Source: Burkholderiales bacterium | GTDB taxonomy: Bacteria > Pseudomonadota > Gammaproteobacteria > Burkholderiales > Burkholderiaceae_C | Reading direction: 5' to 3' | Assembly (NCBI GenBank): GCA_947372225.1 | Contig: CANBSV010000028.1 | Span: 1-26,039, forward strand | DNA: 26,039 nucleotides | Part shown: piece after piece, positions 10,814 to 18,995 of the stretch | Numbering within the stretch: the first letter of the stretch is position 1 | Layout: each line of letters opens with the position of its first letter | Made by a program: the position numbers and the translations under genes | The notes under the pieces: model-generated | Database searches by the model: none | Told to the model about the DNA's origin: nothing | Seen by the model: the letters and a program-made list of their open reading frames with translations, nothing else

Positions 10814-11667
10814 AGCTGTGCGGACACGAGGTGGGCTTGACCCAGCCGTTTTTCCTGATCGCCGGCCCGTGCGTGGTCGAGTCCGAACAATTGCAAATGG
10901 ACGTGGCGGGCGCACTCAAGGAAATGACCGCGGCGCTGGGCATCCCGTTCATCTTCAAGAGCAGCTACGACAAGGCCAACCGCACCAGCGACAGCGGCTT
11001 TCGAGGCCTGGGTGCTGAACGGGGCCTGGAGATCCTGGCCAAGGTCAAGCGCGAACTCCAAGTGCACATCATCACGGACGTGCACAACGAAGCCGAGGTG
11101 GCCGCCGCCTCGGCGGTGGTCGATGTGCTGCAAACGCCAGCCCTGCTCAGCCGCCAGACCGATTTCATCCAGGCGGTCGCTCGCAGCGGCAAGCCGGTGA
11201 ACATCAAGAAGGGGCAGTTCATGGCGCCCCACGACATGAAGAACGTCATTGCCAAAGCCCGCTCTGCGGCGCGCGCAGCCGGTCTGGTCGAAGACAACTT
11301 CATGGCCTGCGAACGCGGGGTGAGCTTCGGCTACAACAACCTGGTGTCGGACATGCGTTCGCTGGCCATCATGCGCGAGACCAACGCTCCGGTGGTGTTC
11401 GATGCGACCCACAGCGTGCAGTTGCCCGGGGGTCAAGGCAGCAGTTCGGGCGGTGCGCGCGAATTCGTGCCCGTGCTGGCGCGCGCTGCGATTGCCGTGG
11501 GCATCGCCGGCGTGTTCATGGAAACACACCCGGACCCGAAGAACGCGCTGTGCGACGGCCCCAACGCGGTGCCGCTCAAGCACATGCGCGCCCTGCTCGA
11601 ACAGCTGCAGGCGCTCGACCGCGTGGTCAAGCAACAACCCCTGCTCGAAAACGATTTCGGTTGCTGA
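10810..11667 (+). CDS. kdsA: 3-deoxy-D-manno-octulosonate 8-phosphate synthase (metal-dependent type)
   Basis: KdsA condenses phosphoenolpyruvate with arabinose 5-phosphate to make KDO-8-phosphate, a step in lipopolysaccharide inner-core synthesis. The 285-residue protein shows IAGPCVVES, KSSYDKANRTS, VNIKKGQFMAP, FGYNNL, DATHSVQLPGG and METHPDP. The four metal ligands known from the class II (metal-dependent, Aquifex-type) enzyme are all present as C21, H201, E238 and D249; class I enzymes have Asn at the Cys position. ATG 10810 overlaps the pyrG stop by four bases, and the upstream frame extension lies within pyrG and is ignored. The next gene, eno, supplies phosphoenolpyruvate, one of this enzyme's substrates. 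Confidence 0.97.
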
Positions 11668-11723
11668 ACACCCGCTGCGGCGGCCGTGACCAACCAGCCC
11701 CTTTCAAACACATCTTTCAGATT

Positions 11724-11728
11724 GAGGA
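11724..11728 (+). promoter_or_regulatory. Ribosome binding site of eno
   Basis: GAGGA lies six bases before the enolase ATG. It is one of the few clear Shine-Dalgarno sequences in this window and fits high expression of enolase. Confidence 0.7.
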
Positions 11729-11734
11729 CAACCC

Positions 11735-13021
11735 ATGAGTGCGATTGTTGACATCGTCGGCCGCGAGATTCTGGACAGCCGAGGCAACCCCACCGTCGAA
11801 TGCGACGTGCTGCTCGAGTCGGGCGTGATGGGCCGTGCGGCCGTGCCTTCGGGTGCATCGACCGGCTCGCGTGAGGCCATCGAGCTGCGCGATGGCGACC
11901 CGCTGCGTTACCTCGGCAAGGGCGTGTTGCGCGCGGTGGAAAACGTCAACACGGAAATCAGCGAAGCCGTGCTCGGGCTCGACGCCAGCGAGCAAGCGTT
12001 TCTGGACCGCACGCTGATCGACCTGGATGGCACCGACAACAAGTGCCGCCTGGGCGCCAACGCAACGCTGGCCGTGAGCATGGCCGTGGCCCGTGCTGCG
12101 GCCGAGGAAAGCGGCCTGCCGCTGTATCGCTACTTCGGCGGCTCGGGCGCCATGCAATTGCCTGTGCCGATGATGAACGTCATCAACGGCGGCGCACACG
12201 CCAACAACTCGCTCGACCTGCAAGAGCTGATGATCATTCCGGTGGGCGCGCCCAGCTTCCGTGAAGCAGTGCGCTGGGGTGCCGAAACCTTTCATGCGCT
12301 CAAGAAGATCCTGCACGACAAGGGCATCAGCACCGCAGTGGGTGACGAAGGCGGCTTTGCCCCCAGCGTGGCCAGCCACGAAGCGGCCATTCAGATGATC
12401 CTGGACGCGATCGACAAGGCCGGCTACACCGCCGGCGATCAGATCGCGATCGGCCTGGACTGCGCAGCCAGCGAGTTCTACAAGGACGGCCACTACGTGC
12501 TTGAAGGCGAAGGCGGCCTGAAGCTGTCGGCGCCCGCCTGGACCGACATGCTCGCCACCTGGGTCGACAAGTACCCGATCATCAGCATCGAGGACGGCAT
12601 GCACGAAGGCGACTGGGACGGCTGGAAGCACCTCACCGAACGCCTGGGCAGCAAGGTCCAGCTGGTGGGCGACGACCTGTTCGTGACCAACACCGCCATC
12701 CTCAAGGAAGGCATCGAGCGTCGCATCGCCAACTCGATCCTCATCAAGATCAACCAGATCGGCACGCTGACCGAAACCTTCGCGGCCATCGAGATGGCCA
12801 AGCGCGCCAACTACACCGCGGTGATCAGCCACCGTTCGGGCGAAACCGAAGACTCCACCATCGCCGACATCGCCGTGGGCACCAACGCCTTGCAGATCAA
12901 GACCGGTTCGATGAGCCGCAGCGACCGCATGGCCAAGTACAACCAGCTTTTGCGCATCGAAGAAGACCTGGGCGATGTGGCCAGCTACCCCGGTCGCGCA
13001 GCGTTCTACAACCTGCGCTGA
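11735..13021 (+). CDS. eno: Enolase (phosphopyruvate hydratase)
   Basis: Enolase interconverts 2-phosphoglycerate and phosphoenolpyruvate in glycolysis and may also sit in the RNA degradosome. The 428-residue length is standard. The N-terminal capping domain begins MSAIVDIVGREILDSRGNPT. The TIM-barrel domain carries INGGAHANN, the catalytic E205 in GDEGGFAPS, catalytic K338 in LIKINQIGT, and the substrate-binding signature SHRSGETED. A good ribosome binding site (GAGGA) precedes the ATG. The gene starts 67 bases after kdsA and is followed 48 bases later by ftsB, a conserved order. Confidence 0.99.
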   Translation: MSAIVDIVGREILDSRGNPTVECDVLLESGVMGRAAVPSGASTGSREAIELRDGDPLRYLGKGVLRAVENVNTEISEAVLGLDASEQAFLDRTLIDLDGTDNKCRLGANATLAVSMAVARAAAEESGLPLYRYFGGSGAMQLPVPMMNVINGGAHANNSLDLQELMIIPVGAPSFREAVRWGAETFHALKKILHDKGISTAVGDEGGFAPSVASHEAAIQMILDAIDKAGYTAGDQIAIGLDCAASEFYKDGHYVLEGEGGLKLSAPAWTDMLATWVDKYPIISIEDGMHEGDWDGWKHLTERLGSKVQLVGDDLFVTNTAILKEGIERRIANSILIKINQIGTLTETFAAIEMAKRANYTAVISHRSGETEDSTIADIAVGTNALQIKTGSMSRSDRMAKYNQLLRIEEDLGDVASYPGRAAFYNLR

Positions 13022-13069
13022 CGTCGGGCGCTCCACAGCACCCTTTTGAGCTGCCACCCCGCCTGACCG

Positions 13070-13351
13070 ATGCGATTCATCACCTTCGCTCTGGCGGTGC
13101 TGATCGTGCTGGTGCACGCCGAGCTGTGGTTCGGCAGCTCGGGTGTGGCGCACATGATGGAGTTGCAGTCGAAGCTGGAGCGGCAAAAGGCCGTCAACGA
13201 AGAAGCACGCCGCCGCAATGAGCAACTCGCCGCCGAGGTCAGCGACCTCGCCGAGGGCCTCGAGATGGTCGAGGAAAAGGCGCGCTACGACCTGGGCATG
13301 GTCAAGCGCGACGAGATCCTGGTGCAACTGAGCACGGCGGCCGCCAAGTAG
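13070..13351 (+). CDS. ftsB: Cell division protein FtsB (septum-formation initiator family)
   Basis: The 93-residue protein has a very short cytoplasmic start (MRF), one membrane segment at about 3-17, and then a long coiled coil (about 28-68) that includes ELQSKLERQKAV and EEARRRNEQLAAEV. The end has the ARYDLGMVKRDEIL motif typical of FtsB. This bitopic inner-membrane protein forms the FtsQ-FtsL-FtsB complex that activates septal peptidoglycan synthesis. Its position just after eno is conserved in many proteobacteria and supports the call. The convergent hslO gene ends 25 bases downstream. Confidence 0.95.
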   Translation: MRFITFALAVLIVLVHAELWFGSSGVAHMMELQSKLERQKAVNEEARRRNEQLAAEVSDLAEGLEMVEEKARYDLGMVKRDEILVQLSTAAAK

Positions 13352-13368
13352 GTGACGCCGGCTGGGGC

Positions 13369-13392
13369 GAGCTCGCTCAGTTGAGCGCGCTC
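13369..13392. terminator. Hairpin between convergent ftsB and hslO
   Basis: An interrupted inverted repeat (GAGC-T-CGCTCA, loop GT, TGAGCG-C-GCTC) forms a 10-pair stem with one mismatch. It covers the hslO stop codon, 17 bases after the ftsB stop. There is no T-tract on either strand, so a role as a shared terminator is only plausible. The two-base loop would in practice open to four bases. Confidence 0.35.
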
Positions 13393-14345
13393 GATCCCGG
13401 AGCCTGGTGCACCGAGGGTGTGAACACCTCGCCCACGTCGACCGCGTCGAAGTGGTACTTCACCCCACAGAAGTCGCAGCCCACTTCGACCCTGTCCTGT
13501 TCGGCAACGATGGTGTCGACCTCGTCGCGGCCCAACCCGATCAGCATGCTGCCCACGCGCTCGCGCGAGCAACTGCAGGCAAAGCGCGGGCCGTCGCCAC
13601 GGGCCAGCGCCGGAAAGCTCACCAAGGGCTCCTCCCAGAACAGCCGGCGCAGGATCGTGTTGGCATCCAGCGTGAGCAGTTCGTCTCGGGTGAGCGTGCT
13701 GGCCAGCATGGCGATGCGGTTGTAGGCCTCGTTCAGCCCGATCTCGTCTTCGTTGCGCTGGCCCAGATTGCCCACGCCTTCGACCGGCAGGCGCTGGATC
13801 AGCAGGCCGGCGGCCACCTCGTCGTTGGCCGCCAGAATCAGCCGCGTATCGAGCTGTTCGGACTGCAGCATGTAGTGCTCGAGCACCTGGCTGATCTCTT
13901 GCAATGGCTCGCGCCGGTCACCGTGCAGCGAGACCACGCCCTGGTATGGCTGCTGGCCGGGAAAGCGATCCTTCGGGTCGAGCGTGATCGAGCAACGCCC
14001 CCGGCCGTGCACATTGACCAGCGCTTCGAGCTTCGCGTCAGGCGACACCTCGCCCACCACCTTGGCCGTGACGCGAAACGCCAGATCCGACTGCACCTCG
14101 GCCACGGCCAGCTTGACCGGTCCGTCGCCGTAGACCTGCAGCACCAGCGCGCCATCGAACTTGATGCTGGCTTGCATCAGCGAAGCGGCCGCGGCCATTT
14201 CTCCCATGAGCACGCGCACCGGCGCTGCAAACACATCGTTGGCACCGGCTCGCCGCTGCAGCACCTCGCGCCAGCTGTCGGTCAGGCGCACCAGCATGCC
14301 GCGCACGGGCAGGCCCTCGAAGATGAATTTGTTCAGTTCGCTCAT
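13377..14345 (-). CDS. hslO: Redox-regulated holdase chaperone Hsp33
   Basis: Hsp33 is a cytosolic chaperone switched on by oxidative unfolding. The 322-residue protein begins MSELNKFIFEGLPVRGM. The substrate-binding domain is followed by the C-terminal redox switch, in which CSC (C257, C259) and CDFC (C290, C293) form the zinc-binding four-cysteine motif CXC...CXXC. All four are intact. The frame remains open upstream to 14600, but that part lies in the next gene, and ATG 14345 gives the family N-terminus. It begins 7 bases after the stop of the gamma-carbonic-anhydrase gene, so the two form an operon. Both may contribute to stress handling, but a joint function is not established. Confidence 0.97.
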   Translation of the reverse strand: MSELNKFIFEGLPVRGMLVRLTDSWREVLQRRAGANDVFAAPVRVLMGEMAAAASLMQASIKFDGALVLQVYGDGPVKLAVAEVQSDLAFRVTAKVVGEVSPDAKLEALVNVHGRGRCSITLDPKDRFPGQQPYQGVVSLHGDRREPLQEISQVLEHYMLQSEQLDTRLILAANDEVAAGLLIQRLPVEGVGNLGQRNEDEIGLNEAYNRIAMLASTLTRDELLTLDANTILRRLFWEEPLVSFPALARGDGPRFACSCSRERVGSMLIGLGRDEVDTIVAEQDRVEVGCDFCGVKYHFDAVDVGEVFTPSVHQAPGSSALN

Positions 14346-14352
14346 CGCGGGA

Positions 14353-14877
14353 TCAGTCGATGCGCACGAGGCTGCTCTTGAACAACTCGGCCTTCGCGAC
14401 GTAGCCCGCCGCGCTGCGCAGCAGACCCGCGAGCTGCTCGGGTGACAGTTCGCGCACCACCTTGGCAGGCGCGCCCATGATGAGCGAGCCGTCCGGGAAT
14501 TCCTTGCCCTCGGTGACCACCGCACCGGCGGCCACCAGGCAGCGCTTGCCGATGCGCGCCCCGTTGAGCACCACCGCCTGAATGCCGATGAGCGATCCAT
14601 CTCCCACGCTGCAGCCGTGCAGCATGGCCTGGTGGCCCACGGTCACGTCATCACCCAGATGCACCGGATAGCCCGCATCCGAATGGACGATCGCGCCATC
14701 TTGCACATTGCTGCGGCAGCCGATGTGCAGCCGTGTGTTGTCGCCGCGCAGCACGGCGCCGAACCACACGCTGGCCTGATCGTCGAGGCGCACGTCACCG
14801 ATGACCTGAGCGCTGTCGGCAACCCAGGCGGTACTGGCGATCGAGGGAAGGGTTTCACCGAGTCGGTAAACGGCCAC
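14353..14877 (-). CDS. Gamma-carbonic-anhydrase-like hexapeptide-repeat protein
   Basis: The 174-residue protein is a left-handed beta-helix made of hexapeptide repeats, for example AQVIGD, VHLGDD, CSVGDG and ARIGKR. The three histidine metal ligands of the gamma-carbonic anhydrase family are present as H65 (IVHSD), H82 (VGHQAM) and H87 (LHGC), and the conserved RGD lies at about 44-46. The C-terminal helix (about 143-160) is also typical. Many members of this YrdA/PaaY/CaiE group have weak or no measured carbonic anhydrase activity, so the enzymatic role is uncertain. It is the first gene of the unit with hslO. Its start is only 36 bases from the divergent DUF455 gene. Confidence 0.93.
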   Translation of the reverse strand: MAVYRLGETLPSIASTAWVADSAQVIGDVRLDDQASVWFGAVLRGDNTRLHIGCRSNVQDGAIVHSDAGYPVHLGDDVTVGHQAMLHGCSVGDGSLIGIQAVVLNGARIGKRCLVAAGAVVTEGKEFPDGSLIMGAPAKVVRELSPEQLAGLLRSAAGYVAKAELFKSSLVRID

Positions 14878-14900
14878 GCGGGTGCTCCTGAGGTGAAGTC

Positions 14901-14906
14901 GATAAT
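14901..14906 (+). promoter_or_regulatory. -10-like box GATAAT just before the DUF455 start
   Basis: GATAAT ends seven bases before the ATG at 14914, so transcription would begin at or next to the start codon and give a leaderless or nearly leaderless mRNA. No convincing -35 is visible at 16-18 bases upstream. AGGTGAAG at 14891-14898 resembles a ribosome binding site but lies too far from the ATG to be persuasive. Confidence 0.4.
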
Positions 14907-14913
14907 TCTAGAG

Positions 14914-15744
14914 ATGCCCCTTGCCCCTGCTGCCTTGTCTGCTGCCGATTCGAAGGTATCGCTGCGGCAGCGTGCCCTGGAGCTTTGGCAACTGAGCGAT
15001 GCGACGCTCAAGGCGCAACTCACTCGAGCGCTTTGGGACGCGAAAGGCGCGCACCCGCTGCACCCGGTGCTGGTGGTCGACGCGCTGAGCGCCTCGCTGG
15101 CACCCGGCCGGCCTGAGCGACCCGAACTCGTGCCGCCCAAGGACGTGCCTTCGCGCACCCCGTTCACCCCCGAAGGGCGCGCCGCGCTGCTGCATGCGAT
15201 CGCGCACATCGAGTTCAACGCCATCAACCTGGCGCTTGATGCGGTGTGGCGCTTCGATGCGATGCCCGAGGCGTTCTACCTCGACTGGCTGAGCGTGGCA
15301 GCCGAGGAGGCACTGCATTTCACCTTGCTGCGCGATCACCTGCTCACGCTGGGCCACGACTATGGCGACTTCGACGCTCACGCAGGCCTGTGGCTGATGA
15401 CGCAGCGCACCTCTGACGATGTGGTGGCGCGCATGGCGCTGGTACCGCGCACACTCGAAGCGCGCGGCCTGGACGCCACACCGCCGCTGCAGGACAAGTT
15501 TGGCCGCGCCGGTGACGCCCGCGCGGTCGAGATCCTGAGCGTGATCCTGCGCGACGAGATTGGCCACGTGGCCATCGGCAACCGCTGGTACCGCTGGCTG
15601 TGCGAACGCGACGGGCTCGATGCCCTGGCTCACTACGAATGGCTGACCCGGCGCTACCAGGCACCTCGGTTGCGGGCACCTTTCAACCTGGACGCGCGCC
15701 GGGCGGCCGGCTTCACCGACGAGGAACTGGCCGCGCTGCAGTGA
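14914..15744 (+). CDS. DUF455 ferritin-like (probable diiron) protein
   Basis: The 276-residue protein belongs to the DUF455 group of the ferritin-like superfamily. Likely iron ligands are E100 (AHIEFNAI), E132 and H135 (AEEALHF), E182 (RTLEARG), and E215 and H218 (RDEIGH), which is the E...EXXH...E...EXXH pattern of a four-helix diiron site. No signal peptide is present, so it is cytosolic. Some annotations relate the group to tRNA-modifying MiaE-like hydroxylases, but the substrate is unknown. ATG 14914 is chosen because upstream sequence in frame lies opposite the carbonic-anhydrase-like gene. The gene stands alone: divergent from the Hsp33 unit and convergent with the mechanosensitive channel gene 24 bases downstream. 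Confidence 0.88.
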   Translation: MPLAPAALSAADSKVSLRQRALELWQLSDATLKAQLTRALWDAKGAHPLHPVLVVDALSASLAPGRPERPELVPPKDVPSRTPFTPEGRAALLHAIAHIEFNAINLALDAVWRFDAMPEAFYLDWLSVAAEEALHFTLLRDHLLTLGHDYGDFDAHAGLWLMTQRTSDDVVARMALVPRTLEARGLDATPPLQDKFGRAGDARAVEILSVILRDEIGHVAIGNRWYRWLCERDGLDALAHYEWLTRRYQAPRLRAPFNLDARRAAGFTDEELAALQ

Positions 15745-15768
15745 TCGGTTGGGCGCGCTTGCCGCAGC

Positions 15769-17055
15769 TCAAGGCGGCGGCAAAGGGTCTGGCCACGCCG
15801 GGGCTGCGGGCACCATGTGCACCACGCGCTGCGGATAAGGGATTTCGACACCGTTGTCGTTGAGCACCTTCAGCACCGCAAAGTGAACCTCGGAACGCGC
15901 GGCGTCGATGCCGGTGTCCGGATCGAGCAACCAGAAATCGATGGCCAGATTCAGCCCGTCGGGAGAGAAGCCCATCAATCGCACCGCCGGCGCCGGGGTG
16001 GCTACCACCCGTGTGACCTGACCCACCGCTTGGACGATCTTCGGAATCAGCGACCCGAGGTCGGTCCCGTGAGCCGCCTGCACGCTGATGCTCAGGCGTG
16101 AATCGACCAGTGATGAGTTCTCGACGCGCTGCGTGATCAACATCTCGTTGGGCACGATGGCTTCGCGGCCGTCGCGTGCGCGGATCAGCGTGTAGCGGGT
16201 GCGGATGTCGGTGATACGGCCCTCGAAGTTGTCGATCTTCACCGTGTCGCCGATGCGCAGCGAACGCTCGGCCAGGATCACGAAGCCGCTGATGTAGTTG
16301 GCGGCGATCTTTTGCAAACCGAAACCCAGGCCCACGCCGATGGCACCGCCGAGCACACCCAGCGCCGTCAGGTCGATGCCCACGGCGCTCAACGCCAGCA
16401 ACAACCCGATGAACAACAACAGCGAGCGCACGAGGTTGGCCACCAGCTTCTCGATGGACAGATCCCCGCCGGTGCGGCGCAACAGCTTCTTCTCGACGCC
16501 CGATGACGCCCACAAGGCCAGCACCATCACCACGCCGGCCGTGAGCAGTCCTTGCAGAAAGCGTCGCAGCGTGATCTCGTGGCTGCCCATGGCCCAGCTG
16601 ATGTCTTCCATCGCCTCGAGCATCAGGGGCAGCGCGCCGGTCACCCACAGAACCGCCGCCAGCCACACCGACCAGGCAAAGGTGCGCTCGATGGGACGCA
16701 TCCAGAGAGCCTGAGGAAACGATGACCGGAGGACCAGCACCGTGGTTCGGGTCAGCACCAGCGCGATCAGCATCGGGATCGCCAGGCGCAGCACCACGGG
16801 CGTGACCGTACCCATCAGCAGCAGCTTGGCCACGATCACCAGTGGCAACGCAAGCAGCGGGAACAGCACCCCGTCAAACACGCGGCGCCCGAACCAGATC
16901 GACCCATCGTCTGCCTGATCGCCTCGCAGCGCACGCACGCCCAACCAGGCCACGCCCAGACACAGCAGCGTCACGCCCAGTTCCAGCAGGGCACTGGGCT
17001 GCTGCAGCCCCACCAGCAAGCCTTGCAGTTCGTCGGCGTTGATCGGGCGGATCAT
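15769..17055 (-). CDS. MscS-family mechanosensitive ion channel
   Basis: The 428-residue inner-membrane protein has about six membrane segments (around 22-42, 60-80, 88-108, 126-146, 167-186 and 208-226). The pore-lining helix at about 230-250 is Gly/Ala rich (GVLGGAIGVGLGFGLQ). It is followed by the MscS beta domain (LAERSLRIGDTVKI, about 262-310, including VPNEMLI) and a C-terminal domain ending IPYPQRVVHM. Channels of this kind release solutes on membrane stretch during osmotic downshock. It is longer than MscS itself (about 286 residues) because of the extra N-terminal helices. The ATG overlaps the stop of the histone-deacetylase-like gene by four bases (ATGA on the minus strand), so the two are coupled. 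Confidence 0.95.
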   Translation of the reverse strand: MIRPINADELQGLLVGLQQPSALLELGVTLLCLGVAWLGVRALRGDQADDGSIWFGRRVFDGVLFPLLALPLVIVAKLLLMGTVTPVVLRLAIPMLIALVLTRTTVLVLRSSFPQALWMRPIERTFAWSVWLAAVLWVTGALPLMLEAMEDISWAMGSHEITLRRFLQGLLTAGVVMVLALWASSGVEKKLLRRTGGDLSIEKLVANLVRSLLLFIGLLLALSAVGIDLTALGVLGGAIGVGLGFGLQKIAANYISGFVILAERSLRIGDTVKIDNFEGRITDIRTRYTLIRARDGREAIVPNEMLITQRVENSSLVDSRLSISVQAAHGTDLGSLIPKIVQAVGQVTRVVATPAPAVRLMGFSPDGLNLAIDFWLLDPDTGIDAARSEVHFAVLKVLNDNGVEIPYPQRVVHMVPAAPAWPDPLPPP

Positions 17056-18017
17056 GCGGTCTCCTTGAGTGCCTCGGGTCCATCGACACCGGCCAGCACC
17101 CGCAGGTGGGCGGCCACGCTGCGCCCCAGTGCGCTCAGGTCATAGCCGCCTTCCAGACACGACACGATGCGCCCTGCGGCGTGGCGCTCGGCCACGGCCA
17201 TGAGCCGTCGGGTGATCCAGGCGTAGTCGGCCGCAACCAGACCGAGCTGGCCGATGGGGTCTTCGCGGTGTGCGTCGAAGCCGGCCGAGATGAAGATCAT
17301 CTGCGGGGCGAATGCCTCCAGCCGCGGCAGCCAGTGCGCCTCGATCAGAGGCCTCAAGCCGGTGCCCGTCGTGCCCGCAGGCACCGCCAGGTTGAGCATG
17401 TTGGTGCCCATCGGCGTGGTCCCGCTGTACGGGTACTGAGGGTGCTGAAAGAAGCTGACCATGAGCACCCGCTCATCGCCGGCGAGGATGTCTTCGGTGC
17501 CGTTGCCATGGTGCACATCGAAATCGACCACCGCCACGCGTCGCAACCCGCGCACCACCAGCGCGTGGCGCGCGGCAATGGCCACGTTGTTGAAAAAGCA
17601 AAAGCCCATCGCCTGCGCGCGAGTGGCATGGTGACCCGGCGGGCGCACCGCACAAAACGCGTTCGACAGCTCGCCGTCGATCACCGCATCGGTGGCGGCC
17701 ACCGCCGCGCCGGCAGCGCGACACATGGCTGTCCAGGTGCCGGGGCCGGCCATGGTGTCGGCATCGATCTCGATGCTGTTGCCGCTGGCAGCCAGAGGCG
17801 ACAGACGCCGCTGCAGCTCGGCCACATAGGCAGGGTCGTGCGCCAGTTCGACATCGGCGAGGTCCACCAGCGGGGCCTCGCGTCGCTGCAGCGCGATGTC
17901 CAGTCCGGTGGCGATGAGGTGATCGGTGATCGCGTCGAGCCGCTCGGGGCACTCGGGATGCCCGGCGCCCATGCGGTGCTCCCGGCAATCGGCGTGCATG
18001 AAAAGGCCGGTGGACAT
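17052..18017 (-). CDS. Histone-deacetylase-family (acetoin utilisation/acetylpolyamine amidohydrolase-like) hydrolase
   Basis: The 321-residue protein begins MSTGLFMHADCREHRMGAG and carries the full zinc-hydrolase motif set: the charge-relay pair H129-H130 in RPPGHHA, zinc ligands D167 and H169 in DFDVHHGNGT, and D248 in SAGFDAHRED. The family removes acetyl groups from lysine or polyamines. In bacteria the substrate is mostly unassigned, and the sequence does not decide it. The start at 18017 gives a family-like N-terminus; the long upstream open frame lies opposite moxR and is not used. No clear ribosome binding site is visible. It is the first gene of a two-gene unit with the MscS-type channel and is divergent from moxR with 51 bases between the starts. 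Confidence 0.93.
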   Translation of the reverse strand: MSTGLFMHADCREHRMGAGHPECPERLDAITDHLIATGLDIALQRREAPLVDLADVELAHDPAYVAELQRRLSPLAASGNSIEIDADTMAGPGTWTAMCRAAGAAVAATDAVIDGELSNAFCAVRPPGHHATRAQAMGFCFFNNVAIAARHALVVRGLRRVAVVDFDVHHGNGTEDILAGDERVLMVSFFQHPQYPYSGTTPMGTNMLNLAVPAGTTGTGLRPLIEAHWLPRLEAFAPQMIFISAGFDAHREDPIGQLGLVAADYAWITRRLMAVAERHAAGRIVSCLEGGYDLSALGRSVAAHLRVLAGVDGPEALKETA

Positions 18018-18068
18018 GATGGATGTTCGGAAATTCGCCGCGCGGGTGTCTGGGTTAAGGTCGCCGCC

Positions 18069-18995
18069 ATGAACACCGAACTGTCCGAAAAACTCACGCG
18101 GCTGACGGACCAGATTAGCACGATCATCGTCGGCAAACGCCCTCAAATCCGTGACTGCCTGGCCTGCTTGCTGGCCGGCGGACACCTGCTGATCGAAGAC
18201 GTTCCAGGCGTGGGCAAGACCACCTTGGCGCACGCGCTGTCGGTGTCGCTGGGCCTGCGGTTTTCGCGCGTGCAGTTCACCGCCGACCTGATGCCCACCG
18301 ACCTGATCGGCGTGAGCGTTTACGAGCGGGTGAGCGAGTCTTTCGTGTTCCACCCCGGGCCGGTGTTCGCTCAGGTGCTGCTGGCCGACGAAATCAACCG
18401 CGCCGGGCCGCGCACTCAAAGCGCGCTGCTCGAGGCCATGGAAGAACAGCAGGTCACGGCCGACGGGCAAACACGCGAGCTGCCCCGCCCGTTTTTCGTG
18501 ATCGCCACGCAAAACCCGAGCGATCAGCTCGGCACCTACGCCCTGCCCGAGTCGCAACTCGACCGCTTCCTGATGTGCATCACGCTGGGCTACCCCGACC
18601 GCGCCAGCGAGCGCGAGTTGCTCACCGGGCTCGACCGGCGCGATGCGGTGCAGCAGCTGCGCGCGGTGATGACGCCCGACGAACTGATCGAGGCGCAGCG
18701 TGCGGTGCTGGCGGTTCACGCCTCGAGCGCGCTGCTCGATTACCTGCAGTTGCTGATCGCGGCCACCCGCTCGGGCGCGTGGTTCGCCGAAGGACTCAGC
18801 CCGCGCGCAGGCATCGCGGTGCTGCGTGCCGCCAAGGCACACGCGCTGCTTGAGCGTCGTGACCACGTGGCGCCCGACGACATCCAGGCCGTCCTGGTGC
18901 AGACCACCGCCCACCGGCTGCTGCCGCTGCCCGGAGCCGGACGCGGTCGTGCCGATCAGGTGCGCGCGATGATCGAGGCCACGCCGCTGCCGTGA
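18069..18995 (+). CDS. MoxR-family AAA+ ATPase
   Basis: The 308-residue protein is a MoxR AAA+ ATPase with Walker A GVGKTT (47-52), Walker B LLADEINR (D107, E108), sensor 1 ATQNP, and the ESQLDRF arginine-finger segment. The C-terminal lid domain begins near residue 190. MoxR ATPases act as chaperones that assemble or activate partner proteins, usually those encoded next to them. Here it is followed by a DUF58 protein and a TgpA-like transglutaminase, a very common trio. The DUF58 gene overlaps its stop codon, so the three are translated as one coupled unit. Confidence 0.96.
   Translation: MNTELSEKLTRLTDQISTIIVGKRPQIRDCLACLLAGGHLLIEDVPGVGKTTLAHALSVSLGLRFSRVQFTADLMPTDLIGVSVYERVSESFVFHPGPVFAQVLLADEINRAGPRTQSALLEAMEEQQVTADGQTRELPRPFFVIATQNPSDQLGTYALPESQLDRFLMCITLGYPDRASERELLTGLDRRDAVQQLRAVMTPDELIEAQRAVLAVHASSALLDYLQLLIAATRSGAWFAEGLSPRAGIAVLRAAKAHALLERRDHVAPDDIQAVLVQTTAHRLLPLPGAGRGRADQVRAMIEATPLP

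Noticed and set aside
11717..13327. A 536-codon open frame on the minus strand opposite eno and ftsB
   Set aside because: It is antisense to two certain genes and shows no domain; GC-rich codon bias explains its length.
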